Shown here: positions 27,401-35,351 of the stretch, piece after piece | How positions within the stretch are numbered: position 1 is the stretch's first letter | Layout: each line of letters opens with the position of its first letter | Notes under the pieces: generated by a model | Seen by the model: the letters and a program-made list of their open reading frames with translations, nothing else | What the model was told of the DNA's origin: nothing | Database searches by the model: none | Position numbers and translations under genes: made by a program | NCBI GenBank assembly: GCA_964537035.1 | Contig: CAZIAK010000018.1 | Coordinates: 1-64,000 of the forward strand | DNA length: 64,000 nt | Reading direction: 5' to 3' | Source of the DNA: CAZIAK01 sp964537035 | GTDB taxonomy: Bacteria > Planctomycetota > B15-G4

Positions 27401-28000
27401 CGCTGCTCCCGTAACACCTGCGCCGATGACCTTGCCCGCGCTGAGCAAGCCCGCCCCCTCCCCCGCCATGGCCAGGGGCAACAGGCCTAGTGACCAGGCC
27501 CTGCGTGACGTGCCCATGTCTGCATCGAGCTGTTCGCGCAACTGCTCCAGGGCACGGCGCAAGCGGGTGCGCACCGTCGCGCTGGGTACATCGATCCGCC
27601 GGGCGATCTGCGCGGAGCTCAGGTCCTCGAAGTAGCGCATGAGCACCGTGGCGCGGTACGGCTCGGGCAGGGCCAGCACCGCATCCACGACCCGAGCCTG
27701 TGAGTCGGCCATGCTGACCAGCTCATCGGTCGACGGAGCCGCGCCACTCCCGGACACCGCCTGCTCTCGACGGGCGCGCCGCCCTTCGCTGCGCACCTGC
27801 CGACGCACCAGATTGCGCACCACGCCAGCGAGCCAGGCGCGCATGTTTTCCGGCTGTCGGGGCCCCTGCTGCAAGGCCACCATCCAGGTCTGCTGCACCA
27901 CGTCGTCCACATGGGCCTGATCGAACAGCAGGCTCTTGGCCAGTCGTCGCACCCAGCGCGAGTGGCTCAGCAGATCGTCAATGTGGTGGGGATGGGTCAT
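24410..28000 (-). CDS. ECF sigma factor fused to a membrane helix and a long array of carboxypeptidase-regulatory-like domains (3)
   Basis: A 1196-residue protein. Sigma region 2 (about 15-80: DQAHVDDVVQQTWMVALQQ) and region 4 (about 105-165: LPEPYRATVLMRYFEDLSS, RRIDVPSATVRTRLRRALE) are intact. A membrane helix at about 207-226 leads to a Glu/Ala/Pro-rich linker, then some nine CarboxypepD_reg/Ig-like modules to the C-terminus (for example GTVLDGDGEPLAGAEVRF, GRVTDRADRPLAGVTVEL, GLVQDSAGRPVPAAAVYV). The start is the ATG ending at 28000. The sigma part should act on promoters only if freed or if transcription occurs at the membrane. An internal Shine-Dalgarno precedes Met202. Confidence 0.87.
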   Translation of the reverse strand: MTHPHHIDDLLSHSRWVRRLAKSLLFDQAHVDDVVQQTWMVALQQGPRQPENMRAWLAGVVRNLVRRQVRSEGRRARREQAVSGSGAAPSTDELVSMADSQARVVDAVLALPEPYRATVLMRYFEDLSSAQIARRIDVPSATVRTRLRRALEQLREQLDADMGTSRRAWSLGLLPLAMAGEGAGLLSAGKVIGAGVTGAAIMSMKMKVVTAVVVTVATLGGLWWALGPGVPGTVGLLEDGGGAVVVAPLSNEATEPAEPLESAPAAAEALVALGVEPTTAAASAEAAPDPLHGTVLDGDGEPLAGAEVRFALHPSQLAGLLGLNNEDSPVPMTLRAATESVFTDELGGFVFERDFSRNSNDDLDETVLVVLHRDHVTRVHGNPPLQRGGFDLGVLSMAWAGSVQGRVTDRADRPLAGVTVELLAWSPASKGEAQSGVPIEHELLSRAQRTVVRASTGDDGRFVLTGLPAGQVDLAITRADRDIIALKGTAIASGATTDVGTMMLGNGAQLGGLVQDSAGRPVPAAAVYVRHHQPPPWYAVDPSVRNDRSDALVHTDSEGRFLIGGLLPGPYTLGAKARGTAYAHDARVETGDTSIELTLRAPGEIMLTLRDRLSGEVVPEAQVWANLPERFSELTRRVRDELRVQRGERYDLAPGAFRITGAGAEGTDLMVHAAGYGQALVTAGPVAPGAIVAVEILLDRSLVFSGFVIDDHGDPIAGAHVQMAPRSGPAMKTGTVGHRTGIDGRYAIDAAPGEWIVWVNADRHVGAQTEQRVILEQQTDAPYVVQLTGERLVEGTVTNAEGRHVPGATVLALSVPRREEPAAGRWRGLPISLTSKARDLKGARLATADEMGHYRFLKLTSGRQVLLAVAASVDPSGYGGLDSLPDDLPRGAVDLWLDEQELGQVDLQLMEGAVIYGTVTSSGTPFSGAQVRVVSTPDSAQRWQVVATTTTDQDGGYRLAGMLPGPAMLVVNAPDGLVNVRSITLVDGAADQLAVDLAGAMIRGRVVDADNGEPLAGAAVQINGGRAPGDRYPSLGALSQDTLGRLRNEALGPYWVDRVTNAAGEFAAQHLPLGRADCFASASGYLSTGGVGVTLEESDEPHEVTITMRRAAIIDGTLTAGPDVSVDDFVVHLHDRHTGVRLDSVRPEAGHWSFDPVDVGSYVLRVFTSGADGVEVASRTLQVARGDAKQVEIELD
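27395..27410 (-). promoter_or_regulatory. Internal Shine-Dalgarno and start codon before the membrane helix of sigma fusion 3
   Basis: On the minus strand GGGAG (27410-27406) stands 8 bases before the in-frame ATG at 27397-27395 (Met202), followed by the basic MSMKMK stretch and the helix. The layout repeats that of the other two sigma fusions. The primary start at 28000 shows no comparable sequence. Confidence 0.45.
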
Positions 28001-28236
28001 GGGTTCCGCGAAACAGTGCCCGCGGAGGCGACGATCGTTTCACGATCTTGCGATCGATCGCCATCATCCCAGGTCTCACCGCTGGCAAGCCCAGGGCCAG
28101 AAGGGACAGGTGCGCCTCGTCACGCAGACCCATCGCGGTCGGGCTCTTCTCCAGCTGCGGGCCAGCGAGCGCAGGCCAGCTTCTGCAGGCCAGGCCCCAG
28201 CGCGGAGTGCGGCGCGAGAGCGTCAGGAAGCCAGGA

Positions 28237-28470
28237 CTAGCGCCCCTGCCCCTTGTTGCCCCGCTCGGACGACTTGCCCTTCTGGGGCACCCAGTCATTG
28301 CTGAGAGCGGGCTTGCCGGGGGTCACCAGACCCTCATCGGGGGCCTCGCTGGCATCGGCGGCCTTCGCGGTAACGGCCGCCTTGGCTCGCTTCAGCCTGG
28401 CCTTCTCCCGGCGGAGCTTGTCCTTCTTCGCTTTCCTGGCCTTGGTGGCCTTTTTGCTGGCTGTAGACAT
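28237..28470 (-). CDS. Small lysine/arginine-rich protein
   Basis: A 77-residue, highly basic protein. Residues 1-35 are Lys/Arg/Ala-rich and helical (KKATKARKAKKDKLRREKAR), while the second half is Pro/Gly-rich and ends in a basic KGQGR. Lysine codons are far more frequent than chance in this GC-rich DNA, supporting real coding. It could bind nucleic acid or ribosomes, like other tiny basic proteins, but no family is recognised. Confidence 0.5.
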   Translation of the reverse strand: MSTASKKATKARKAKKDKLRREKARLKRAKAAVTAKAADASEAPDEGLVTPGKPALSNDWVPQKGKSSERGNKGQGR

Positions 28471-28646
28471 GATGCCCGGGATCCTAACACCCCGCCGTCC
28501 ATGGGGCGCTGGCCAACCTCGTAGAACCCGGCAACCCCGGCAGAATCTCCATCAGGGAACAGCTCGGGTTGGCCGAGAGGGCGATCAGCCGGCTCCCCTC
28601 ATCCCTCAGAGCCGGCCCCCGCAGGACCCTCTCGTTGCCGAGCAAG

Positions 28647-29096
28647 ATGGACACGCAGATCACACTCACAGAGCAGGATCGCGGCTTCACCCTGGTGGAG
28701 CTGGCCGTCGTCGTCGTCATCATTGGCGTCCTCGCAGCCTTCGCCGTGCCCCGCTTCTTGGTCTCGGTCGAGCGGTCCAAGGCCTCCGAGGCGTTCAACT
28801 ACGCCTCCACCCTGCACTCGGCCCAGGAGCGCTACGTCTCCCGCCAGGGCACCTACTCTGACGATGTCTCGAAGCTCGACACCCTGCTGGCCGCGCCGCA
28901 GTACTTCACCCTGGGGGCTGTCGTCGTGCCCGACTCAGCCTCCAGCCTGGAGACCGGCTGGGAGATCACCTTCACCCGCGCGGGATCATCGAGCGGATAC
29001 GGCGCGTACACGGTGGTCTGGGGCTACCTGGGTTTCGACGGGACCAACAGCACGATCGCGAACAGCGTCAACCCCTTCCAGACCACGGACAGCTGA
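28647..29096 (+). CDS. Type IV pilin-like / pseudopilin protein
   Basis: A 149-residue protein with a class III signal: a short charged leader, cleavage expected after Gly13, then FTLVELAVVVVIIGVLAAFA with Glu at mature position 5. A helical stem and a globular domain of about 90 residues follow (ERYVSRQGTYSDDVSKL, QYFTLGAV). It would be processed by a prepilin peptidase and assembled into a pilus or a type II secretion pseudopilus. No other pilus or secretion gene lies in the window, so it is an isolated gene. Divergent from the small basic protein. Confidence 0.82.
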   Translation: MDTQITLTEQDRGFTLVELAVVVVIIGVLAAFAVPRFLVSVERSKASEAFNYASTLHSAQERYVSRQGTYSDDVSKLDTLLAAPQYFTLGAVVVPDSASSLETGWEITFTRAGSSSGYGAYTVVWGYLGFDGTNSTIANSVNPFQTTDS

Positions 29097-29147
29097 GCTG
29101 TCCCGAGCACCGGGACTCAGCCTCAAAACCCGGGGCCTGGCAGGCTC

Positions 29148-30569
29148 TCACCGTGCAACCACGTCGACGGTGAAGTCCCGACGCAGGTACGTGCACACGC
29201 CGTCCACGTCCTCACAAGCGTAGAAGAGCGCGTAGCCCGAGAGCGTGCCCTTCGCACCCGGAGGCAGGCGCAACTCCACCTCGGCGCTGCGTACCTCTGA
29301 CGAGACCACGTCACTCGTCTCACCTGCCACGCGCACCCACTGGCTCCCGAGCGCCCATCCGTCGGGCAAGGTCTCGTCGCCGAACCAGACCACCAGTGGC
29401 TCGGCCTCGTTGTTCCAGTGCACACCGCTGTCTGTCCGGGGACGAAACGCCACGTGCACCCTGGCCACCGGGTCCGCCGCATCGGTGTGGTGTGCCACCG
29501 CCGTGTCGACCTCCAGCCAACCGCCATCGTCTCGCAGGATGGCCCCCTCGGGATCGGGTTCGACCGCGTCCTCAGCCCCGACAAACCTTCGCTGCGGTGC
29601 GGCTCGCTCCGACTGGGTCAGCGCCGCGCTCAGGACGGGCACCGCCTCGCCACGGTCAACCAACGCGGCCAACGCCTCATCGACCCAGGGATAGAACGGG
29701 TAGGGTTTGTCGAGCGCCGGGCCGTATTGCTGGATGCGCCTTCGCCAGATGTACTCGTTCGGTCGAGCCGTCAGTGCACCGCTCCAGGCGAGGAGCGCGT
29801 CTTGGAAGTCGCTGCCCTGGCGCTGGGCCGAGTCGTAGCGCATGCGCAGCGCCACACCCAGTCGAAACAAGGCCCGAGCATCCTCGGGATGTTGTGCGGA
29901 GAAGAGTCGCAGCGCCCCCACCGTGGCATCGATGGGCCGCACGGCACCATCGGCGAACAACAGCTGCGACAGGGCCTGCCACATGGTGCCCTCAGCCGAG
30001 CTGGGATCGTGCGCGGCACACTCCACCAACTCGGTGCCTGACGACTCGGCGACATCGCCCGGGCGCGCTGCCCCGGCGCCGAAGTCTCGCTCCAAGAACT
30101 CTGCCTCAAACGTCGCGGGGTTGGGCCGAATGGCCCGCACCATGCCCGCCTCGTCGATGGCGTAGACGATCGGCACGGCCCTGGCCTCGGTGAGGTTGAA
30201 GGGGTCCCAGAGGATCGGCCAATCGAAGCCCTGCCAGCGAGCGTAGAGGTCGCAACGCTCCGGGTGCTGCTCCTGAGCGATGCCCAGCACGACCAGGTCG
30301 TGGCTCTCGCGCCAGCTCTTGCTGAGTTCGTGCCAGACCGGCACGTGTTGGCGACAACCCGCTCACCAGGAGGCGAACTCGATCAACAGCACCTTCCGTC
30401 CGTGGAAGCTGGCCAGATCAACGACCTGGGAGCCATCGACGGTGGGCAGCACCAGCGGGCCAAACGGCTGACCGACCTGAGGCTGCGGGCGCGACGGGTT
30501 GGCCAGGGCCACGGTCCCGCAACCGAGCAGGAAGGCAGAGATCAGTACGAGCTTCATGGGCATCTTCAT
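29148..30569 (-). CDS. Selenoprotein 2: exported redoxin-domain protein with UGA-encoded Sec (WUAGC)
   Basis: Read through the TGA at 30365-30363, one frame gives 473 residues. The N-terminus (MKMPMKLVLISAFLLGCG...ALA) is a signal peptide, perhaps with a lipobox at LLGC. A peroxiredoxin/TlpA-like domain follows: PQVGQPFGPLVLPTVDGSQ, KVLLIEFASW, Sec69-Ala-Gly-Cys72, RQHVPVWHEL, and a cis-Pro region AVPIVYAIDEAG. The TGA sits exactly at the first Cys of the WCxxC motif. Residues about 190-300 are helical and TPR-like; the C-terminal 150 residues are beta-rich with a YACEDVDGVCTY cysteine pair. Start at 30569; the ATG at 30563 is an alternative. A SECIS-like hairpin follows the TGA. Divergent from the nitrilase gene. 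Confidence 0.85.
30330..30344 (-). promoter_or_regulatory. Bacterial SECIS-like stem-loop for selenoprotein 2
   Basis: On the minus strand GTGCC (30344-30340) and GGCAC (30334-30330) form five perfect pairs around the loop GGTCT. The loop begins after 23 bases from the TGA, within the spacing range known for bacterial SECIS elements, and starts with GGTC as in selenoprotein 1. Confidence 0.7.
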
Positions 30570-30665
30570 GGCGCCACCATAACGTCCCTGGGCGCCGCCA
30601 CATGGCATGATCAGCTGCCCTGACCGATCACGGACAGCGACAGCCCATGCGCCGGAGCAGAACTT

Positions 30666-31484
30666 GTGAAGATTGCCCTGATCCAGAGCCACGCCACCGC
30701 CGACAGAGCTGAGAACCTGGCCCGAGCCCTGGCCGCTGCGGAGAGTGCGGCCCGGGATGGCGCCCAGCTGCTGTGCTTCGCCGAGTTGGCCTTCGAGCGC
30801 TTCTATCCCGTGGTCCCGGCGGACAGTGCGTCGGCTGCCTTGGCCGAGACGATCCCCGGCCCCACAACGGACGCCTTCTGTGCCCTGGCGAGAGCACACG
30901 GTGTGGTGGTGATCCCCAACCTGTTCGAAGTGGACGGCGGCGAGACCTACGACACCTCACCCGTCATCGACGCGGACGGATCGCTGTTGGGCAAGACGCG
31001 CATGGTCCACGTGCCAGACTACGCCTGGTTTCACGAGCAGAGCTACTACACCCCAGGTGACAAGGGCCTGCCGGTCTATGACACAGCCGTGGGCCGCATT
31101 GGCGTGTCCATCTGCTACGACCGGCACTTCCCCGAAGCCATGCGCGCCCTGGCCCTGGCTGGCGCCGAATTGGTGGTCGTCCCCCAGGCAGGTGCGGTGG
31201 ACGAATGGCCAGAGGGCCTGTACGAAGCCGAGCTACGAGTGGCCGCCTTTCAGAACGGCTACTTCACCGCCCTGTGCAACCGGGTGGGTCCTGAGCCCAA
31301 GATCGAATTCGCCGGTGAGTCGTTCGTTTGCGACCCGTCTGGCGTGGTGGTCGCCCGTGCTGGCAAGGGCACGGACGAAGTGCTCACCTGTGACATCGAC
31401 CTCTCAGAGGTGCCCGGATCCCACGGACGCACGCTGTTTCTGCCCGACCGACGACCGAGCCTCTACGGCGACTGGCTCAGCTGA
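30666..31484 (+). CDS. Nitrilase-family C-N hydrolase (carbamoylputrescine amidase-like)
   Basis: A 272-residue cytoplasmic enzyme of the nitrilase superfamily. The Glu-Lys-Cys triad is Glu40 (LLCFAELAF), Lys110 (GSLLGKTRMVH) and Cys150 (GVSICYDRHFPEAMR). The GTG start at 30666 has GGAG 8 bases upstream. HEQSYYTPG and PEGLYEAELRVAAFQNGYF fit the amidase branch that includes N-carbamoylputrescine and beta-ureidopropionase enzymes. It would hydrolyse a linear amide or carbamoyl group; the exact substrate is open. It shares a short divergent promoter region with selenoprotein 2. Confidence 0.87.
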   Translation: MKIALIQSHATADRAENLARALAAAESAARDGAQLLCFAELAFERFYPVVPADSASAALAETIPGPTTDAFCALARAHGVVVIPNLFEVDGGETYDTSPVIDADGSLLGKTRMVHVPDYAWFHEQSYYTPGDKGLPVYDTAVGRIGVSICYDRHFPEAMRALALAGAELVVVPQAGAVDEWPEGLYEAELRVAAFQNGYFTALCNRVGPEPKIEFAGESFVCDPSGVVVARAGKGTDEVLTCDIDLSEVPGSHGRTLFLPDRRPSLYGDWLS

Positions 31485-31587
31485 GAAACCGATGTAGTCT
31501 CGATGGTGATGTAGAGTCACCCGGGGCGCGGTCACGGGCAGTGCACCGCCACCGGGATTCTTCGTAGCTACCTGAGAGGCGTCGGTC

Positions 31588-32850
31588 ATGCAGAGCCATC
31601 CTCCGCCCATGACCGGGCGCCCAGATCGCGAGGCCCCGCCAGCTCCCGCAGGCCGCAAGCACCCCTGGTGGCACTGGGTGATCGCCGTGGACGCGTTGCT
31701 CGTGCTCGCCACCAGCGTCAACCGCTACCTCCCTGACCTGGGACACAACCCGCTCTTCTCGGGAGGCGGCGGCTGGCGCCTGCTCGAACCGCTCAACCTC
31801 GTACGTGAGGGCAACCCCGCCACCTGGTGGTCCGGGTTGGCCCTGCTCGTGGCCGGACTGCTGGCCTGGGAGTTGGTGGGCCGCCAACCGGGCACAGCGC
31901 CACGCTCCAGCCGTCGATCCTGGGTCGCTGTGGCCGCCGTGCTGATCGCTCTCTCCGCCGATGAACTCGGATCCTTTCACGAACGCATTGACCTGCCCGG
32001 CGGCTTTCGCGGCGTGGCCGCCGTGGGGGCCATCGCGTTTTCCTGGCCACTGCTGGTCTTGTTCCGACAACAGGAAAGCCGCCGCGCGGCCGTGGGCATC
32101 ACACTCGGCTTCGGCCTCTTCGGCGGGGTCGCCGTCATGGAGCATTTCGAGCGAGCCAGCCCATTGCCCACCTGGCTCCGCGGCCCCCGCGCCGGTCTCG
32201 AGGAGGGTCTGGAACTCGCCGCCCAGCTGCTGATCGTGATCGCCTTGGTCCGTCAACGCAGACAGCCACCGCATGAGCCGTGGCGTGCTGTGGTACCCCG
32301 CCCCGATCGCTGCCCCCGGTTGCCGCTGTGGCTCACGGCCGCGCTCATGCTTCACGTCGCCGTTGCGCTGTGGTTCGTCCCCACTCTGACCGACCTGGGG
32401 CCACGGGGAGACCCTTCGTGGTGGTTCCCGTTTGTGGCCTTCGCGCTCGCTGCTTGGCGTGTCTGGTGGGCCAATGTTGAGTCTCCCTCGTGGCGCAGTC
32501 GCCTGGTCGTGGCCGCGCTCATGGTCGCCAGCATGGACTCGGTCGCCCAGCTGTCGCAGCACCTGTTGATCATGGACTCCAGTCTTGCCCCCGGCCCCTT
32601 CAGCGGCGCCTGCCAAGTGGGCTTGTGCGCCGCCCTGATCGTGGTCGCCGCGTCCAGGATCGGTGCCGGGGCAATCGATGCGCTGCCTTCCTGGAGGGGT
32701 TGCCTGGCCAGCCTGGTCGCTGTGAGTCTGATGGCGTTCAGCCGCGTCGCCGACATGGCTGTCGCGCCCACCGAAGCGATCGTCGCTGGATGCGCAGCCT
32801 GTCTGCTGTGGGCGAGCTGTCCCAACGAAGGTGAAGAGGCAGCACACTGA
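31588..32850 (+). CDS. Multi-pass integral membrane protein of unknown function
   Basis: A 420-residue protein with about nine to ten hydrophobic segments, including WVIAVDALLVLATSVNRYL, WSGLALLVAGLLAWELV, AAVGAIAFSWPLLVLF and LWLTAALMLHVAVALWFV. A conserved-looking SADELGSFHERIDLP stands at a membrane edge. The N-terminal 25 residues are Pro-rich and cytoplasmic. No transporter or enzyme motif is recognised. It follows the nitrilase gene by 103 bases in the same direction. Confidence 0.7.
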   Translation: MQSHPPPMTGRPDREAPPAPAGRKHPWWHWVIAVDALLVLATSVNRYLPDLGHNPLFSGGGGWRLLEPLNLVREGNPATWWSGLALLVAGLLAWELVGRQPGTAPRSSRRSWVAVAAVLIALSADELGSFHERIDLPGGFRGVAAVGAIAFSWPLLVLFRQQESRRAAVGITLGFGLFGGVAVMEHFERASPLPTWLRGPRAGLEEGLELAAQLLIVIALVRQRRQPPHEPWRAVVPRPDRCPRLPLWLTAALMLHVAVALWFVPTLTDLGPRGDPSWWFPFVAFALAAWRVWWANVESPSWRSRLVVAALMVASMDSVAQLSQHLLIMDSSLAPGPFSGACQVGLCAALIVVAASRIGAGAIDALPSWRGCLASLVAVSLMAFSRVADMAVAPTEAIVAGCAACLLWASCPNEGEEAAH

Positions 32851-33205
32851 GGTGAGTGCACGCGCTGTTGGCCGGGCGACCCCGAGCCCCGGAGAATTGC
32901 AATGCTCACTTCTGCTGACACCGCGAGCGCCGCTGCCCGCACCATCAGGAGGGGGCACCGCTCGACCGGCACGGCCTGCACACGACGCGCCTGTTTTCCC
33001 CCACCGAATTGCCTGTTCTCGTCGGCCGGAGAATGGTTCGACACGGTATAGTTTGGCCTCGCGCCGTGTGAGCGCGAGCAGCAGTTGATGACCTCATGCC
33101 GTTGAGGGAGAGCCAGCGTGGGCTGGACCAGCGTCACGCTATCCGTTCCCCTTGAGGGCCTGACGATGACCTGACCCTATCCACAAGTCTCCCGAGCCTT
33201 TTGAC
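32851..33205. other. Long leader / intergenic region upstream of the EF-G2-like gene
   Basis: No gene is supported in these 355 bases. A TATAGT at 33047-33052 could be a -10 element for the downstream gene, but no matching -35 lies at the right distance. A 49-codon frame at 32902-33051 has no conserved features. The long leader could carry post-transcriptional control of the GTPase gene. Confidence 0.4.
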
Positions 33206-35224
33206 ATGAGCAGTTACAGCACGGCTGATATCCGAAACATTGCGTTCATCGGTGGACCGGATACGGGAAAGACTTCGTTGGCGGAGGCCATGCTTTTCGC
33301 CACCGGTGCCATCAAGCGCCTGGGCAAAGTGGGCGACGGGACGACGACGTCCGACTTCGATGACGAAGAGCAGAGCAAGGCCCACTCGATCCGCTGCAGC
33401 CTCATGCGCATGGATCACAAGGGCACCCACATCAACCTGCTCGACACGCCAGGCTACCCGGACTTCATCGGCGAGGTGGCCAGCGCGCTCGGCGCCGTCG
33501 AAGTCGCCGCGCTCGTGATCAACGTGCACAAGGGGCTGACGTTCCCATGCCACCAGACCTGGGACCTGGCAGGCAAGACCGGCAGGGCTCGTTGCATCGT
33601 GCTGACCCACATCGACCAAGCAGAAGACTTCGACATCTCCGCCTTCTGCACAGACCTCGGCGAAGGCCTGGGCGTCCGTTGCTTGCCCGTGTCCGTGCCG
33701 ATCGGGGTGGGCGAGAAGATGACGGGCATCAAGAGCGTGCCCCTTGGAGCCAAGTTTGAAGACGACGTGGCCGATCATCGCGAGGCGCTCATCGAAGCGG
33801 TGGTCGAGGTCGACGATGAGGCCATGACCCGGTTCCTCGAAGAGGACGCGCCCCCCGAAGAGGCCGAGGCCTACGAGTTGTTGACCCGTTCGATCCTGGC
33901 TGGTGAGGTGATCCCCGTGCTCTGCGCCGACCCGCTCGAGGGTCACGGCGTCACCGAGTTGCTGGACTTCTTCGAGAGGGCCCTGCCTTCCCCCGCCACG
34001 GGGCCGTTCTTCAAGACCATCGAAGGCGAAGATCTGCACCCCGACTCCGACGGCACGACCCTGTTCGTCTTCAAGACGGTCATCGACCCGTTCATAGGCA
34101 AGCTGTGCATTCTCAGGGTCGTCTGCGGTGTCGCCGAGCATGGTCACTCGCTCAAGCTCTCACGCACGGGCAAGGCCGTGAAGCTTGGCCACCTGGAGAC
34201 CGTGCAAGGCAAGGACCACAAAGAGGTTCACCAGGCCACGGCAGGTGATCTGATCGCGGTGACGAAGATCGACGAGCTCGAGACGTCAGACACGCTGCTC
34301 GATTCAGACCACGATCGTCACCTCGCGCCACTGGTGGTGCCCAAGCCCATGGCGTCCAGAGCCATCGAGCCCCTCGATCATGGCGACGAGCTGAAGCTGG
34401 CCACCGCGCTGCGCCGTGTGGTCTCCGAGAGCCCGGCGTTCAGCTACGAGCGCAACGAGTTCACCGCAGAGCTCGTGGTCCACGGCACATCGATCATGCA
34501 CATCCAGAGTGAGCTCCATCGCATCAAGGAGCGGTCTGGCGTCGAGGTGAAGGTCGCCATCCCCAGAGTCGCGCTCAAGGAGACGGTCACCCTGTCGTCG
34601 AAGGGCCACTACAGGCACAAGAAGCAGACGGGCGGGCGCGGTCAGTTCGCCGAGGTCTTCCTCGAGGTGTCGCCCGCCGAGCGAGGCGCGGGGCTCGTCT
34701 TTGAAGACGGCACGGTGGGAGGGTCGGTGCCCAAGAACTTCATCCCCGCCATCGAGAAGGGCGTCATCGAACTGATGAACACGGGCATCATCGCTGGCTA
34801 CCCCGTGGTCGACGTGACCGTGCGCGTCAAGGACGGCAAGTTTCACGACGTCGACTCGGACGAGGCCAGCTTCAAGCTCGCCGGCGGCCGCGCCTTCAAG
34901 GACGGCTTCAGCAATGGCAAGCCCGTCCTGCTCGAGCCCCATCTCGACATGGAGGTCGCAGTGCCCAGCCGCTTCATGGGCGCCATCACCGCTGATGTGA
35001 CCTCCCGCCGCGGTCAGATCGTGGGCATGTCCTCTATTGGCGACATGCAGATCGTGCGCACGAAGGTGCCTCAGCGAGAGGTGATGACCTATCCCACGGT
35101 GCTGCACTCGCTGACCCAAGGCGAGGGCTCGTTCAGCGCAGAGCATGCAGACTACGAGGTCGTGCCCGGCAACATCCAGAAAGAGATCATGGCCGAGTAC
35201 CAGCCAGAGCACGCAGACGACTGA
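33206..35224 (+). CDS. Elongation factor G-like GTPase, EF-G2 type
   Basis: A 672-residue five-domain translational GTPase. The P-loop is GGPDTGKTS (about 16-24), and domains II to V follow, with domain IV recognisable in GGRGQFAEVFLEVSPAERG and the GSVPKNFIPAIEKGV segment. It departs from canonical EF-G: the catalytic His in DTPGH is Tyr (DTPGYPDF), the NKxD motif is THID, and the RGITI switch is AHSIRCS. DTPGY is typical of the EF-G2-like family, whose mycobacterial member is reported to lack ribosome-stimulated GTPase. So it is probably not the housekeeping EF-G. No str-operon genes are nearby. Confidence 0.87.
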   Translation: MSSYSTADIRNIAFIGGPDTGKTSLAEAMLFATGAIKRLGKVGDGTTTSDFDDEEQSKAHSIRCSLMRMDHKGTHINLLDTPGYPDFIGEVASALGAVEVAALVINVHKGLTFPCHQTWDLAGKTGRARCIVLTHIDQAEDFDISAFCTDLGEGLGVRCLPVSVPIGVGEKMTGIKSVPLGAKFEDDVADHREALIEAVVEVDDEAMTRFLEEDAPPEEAEAYELLTRSILAGEVIPVLCADPLEGHGVTELLDFFERALPSPATGPFFKTIEGEDLHPDSDGTTLFVFKTVIDPFIGKLCILRVVCGVAEHGHSLKLSRTGKAVKLGHLETVQGKDHKEVHQATAGDLIAVTKIDELETSDTLLDSDHDRHLAPLVVPKPMASRAIEPLDHGDELKLATALRRVVSESPAFSYERNEFTAELVVHGTSIMHIQSELHRIKERSGVEVKVAIPRVALKETVTLSSKGHYRHKKQTGGRGQFAEVFLEVSPAERGAGLVFEDGTVGGSVPKNFIPAIEKGVIELMNTGIIAGYPVVDVTVRVKDGKFHDVDSDEASFKLAGGRAFKDGFSNGKPVLLEPHLDMEVAVPSRFMGAITADVTSRRGQIVGMSSIGDMQIVRTKVPQREVMTYPTVLHSLTQGEGSFSAEHADYEVVPGNIQKEIMAEYQPEHADD

Positions 35225-35289
35225 ACCGCTGCGTGGTGTCGTGGCAAGACCCCACTGGACAACCAGGCCTGTCTGGTCCAGATGCAGAG

Positions 35290-35323
35290 CAAGCCGCCCA
35301 GCTCACTCGAGCTGGGCGGCTTG
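35290..35323. terminator. Perfect 15-pair hairpin between convergent genes
   Basis: Arms 35290-35304 and 35309-35323 pair without mismatch around the loop ACTC. It lies 65 bases after the EF-G2-like stop and 28 bases beyond the stop of selenoprotein 3 on the other strand. It is well placed to terminate both transcripts, although neither side has a long T-run. Confidence 0.75.
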
Positions 35324-35351
35324 TGTACAGAGACCGTGATCCCGCAGAGCT

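Noticed and set aside
31477..32958. A 493-residue minus-strand frame opposite the membrane protein
   Set aside because: Composition rich in Gly, Gln, His and Arg with no domain; the plus strand encodes regular membrane helices.
32902..33051. A 49-codon frame in the leader of the EF-G2-like gene
   Set aside because: No Shine-Dalgarno, no conserved motif; not better than chance.
33047..33052. TATAGT as a promoter -10 element
   Set aside because: No -35 element lies 16-18 bases upstream, so it is not reported as a promoter.
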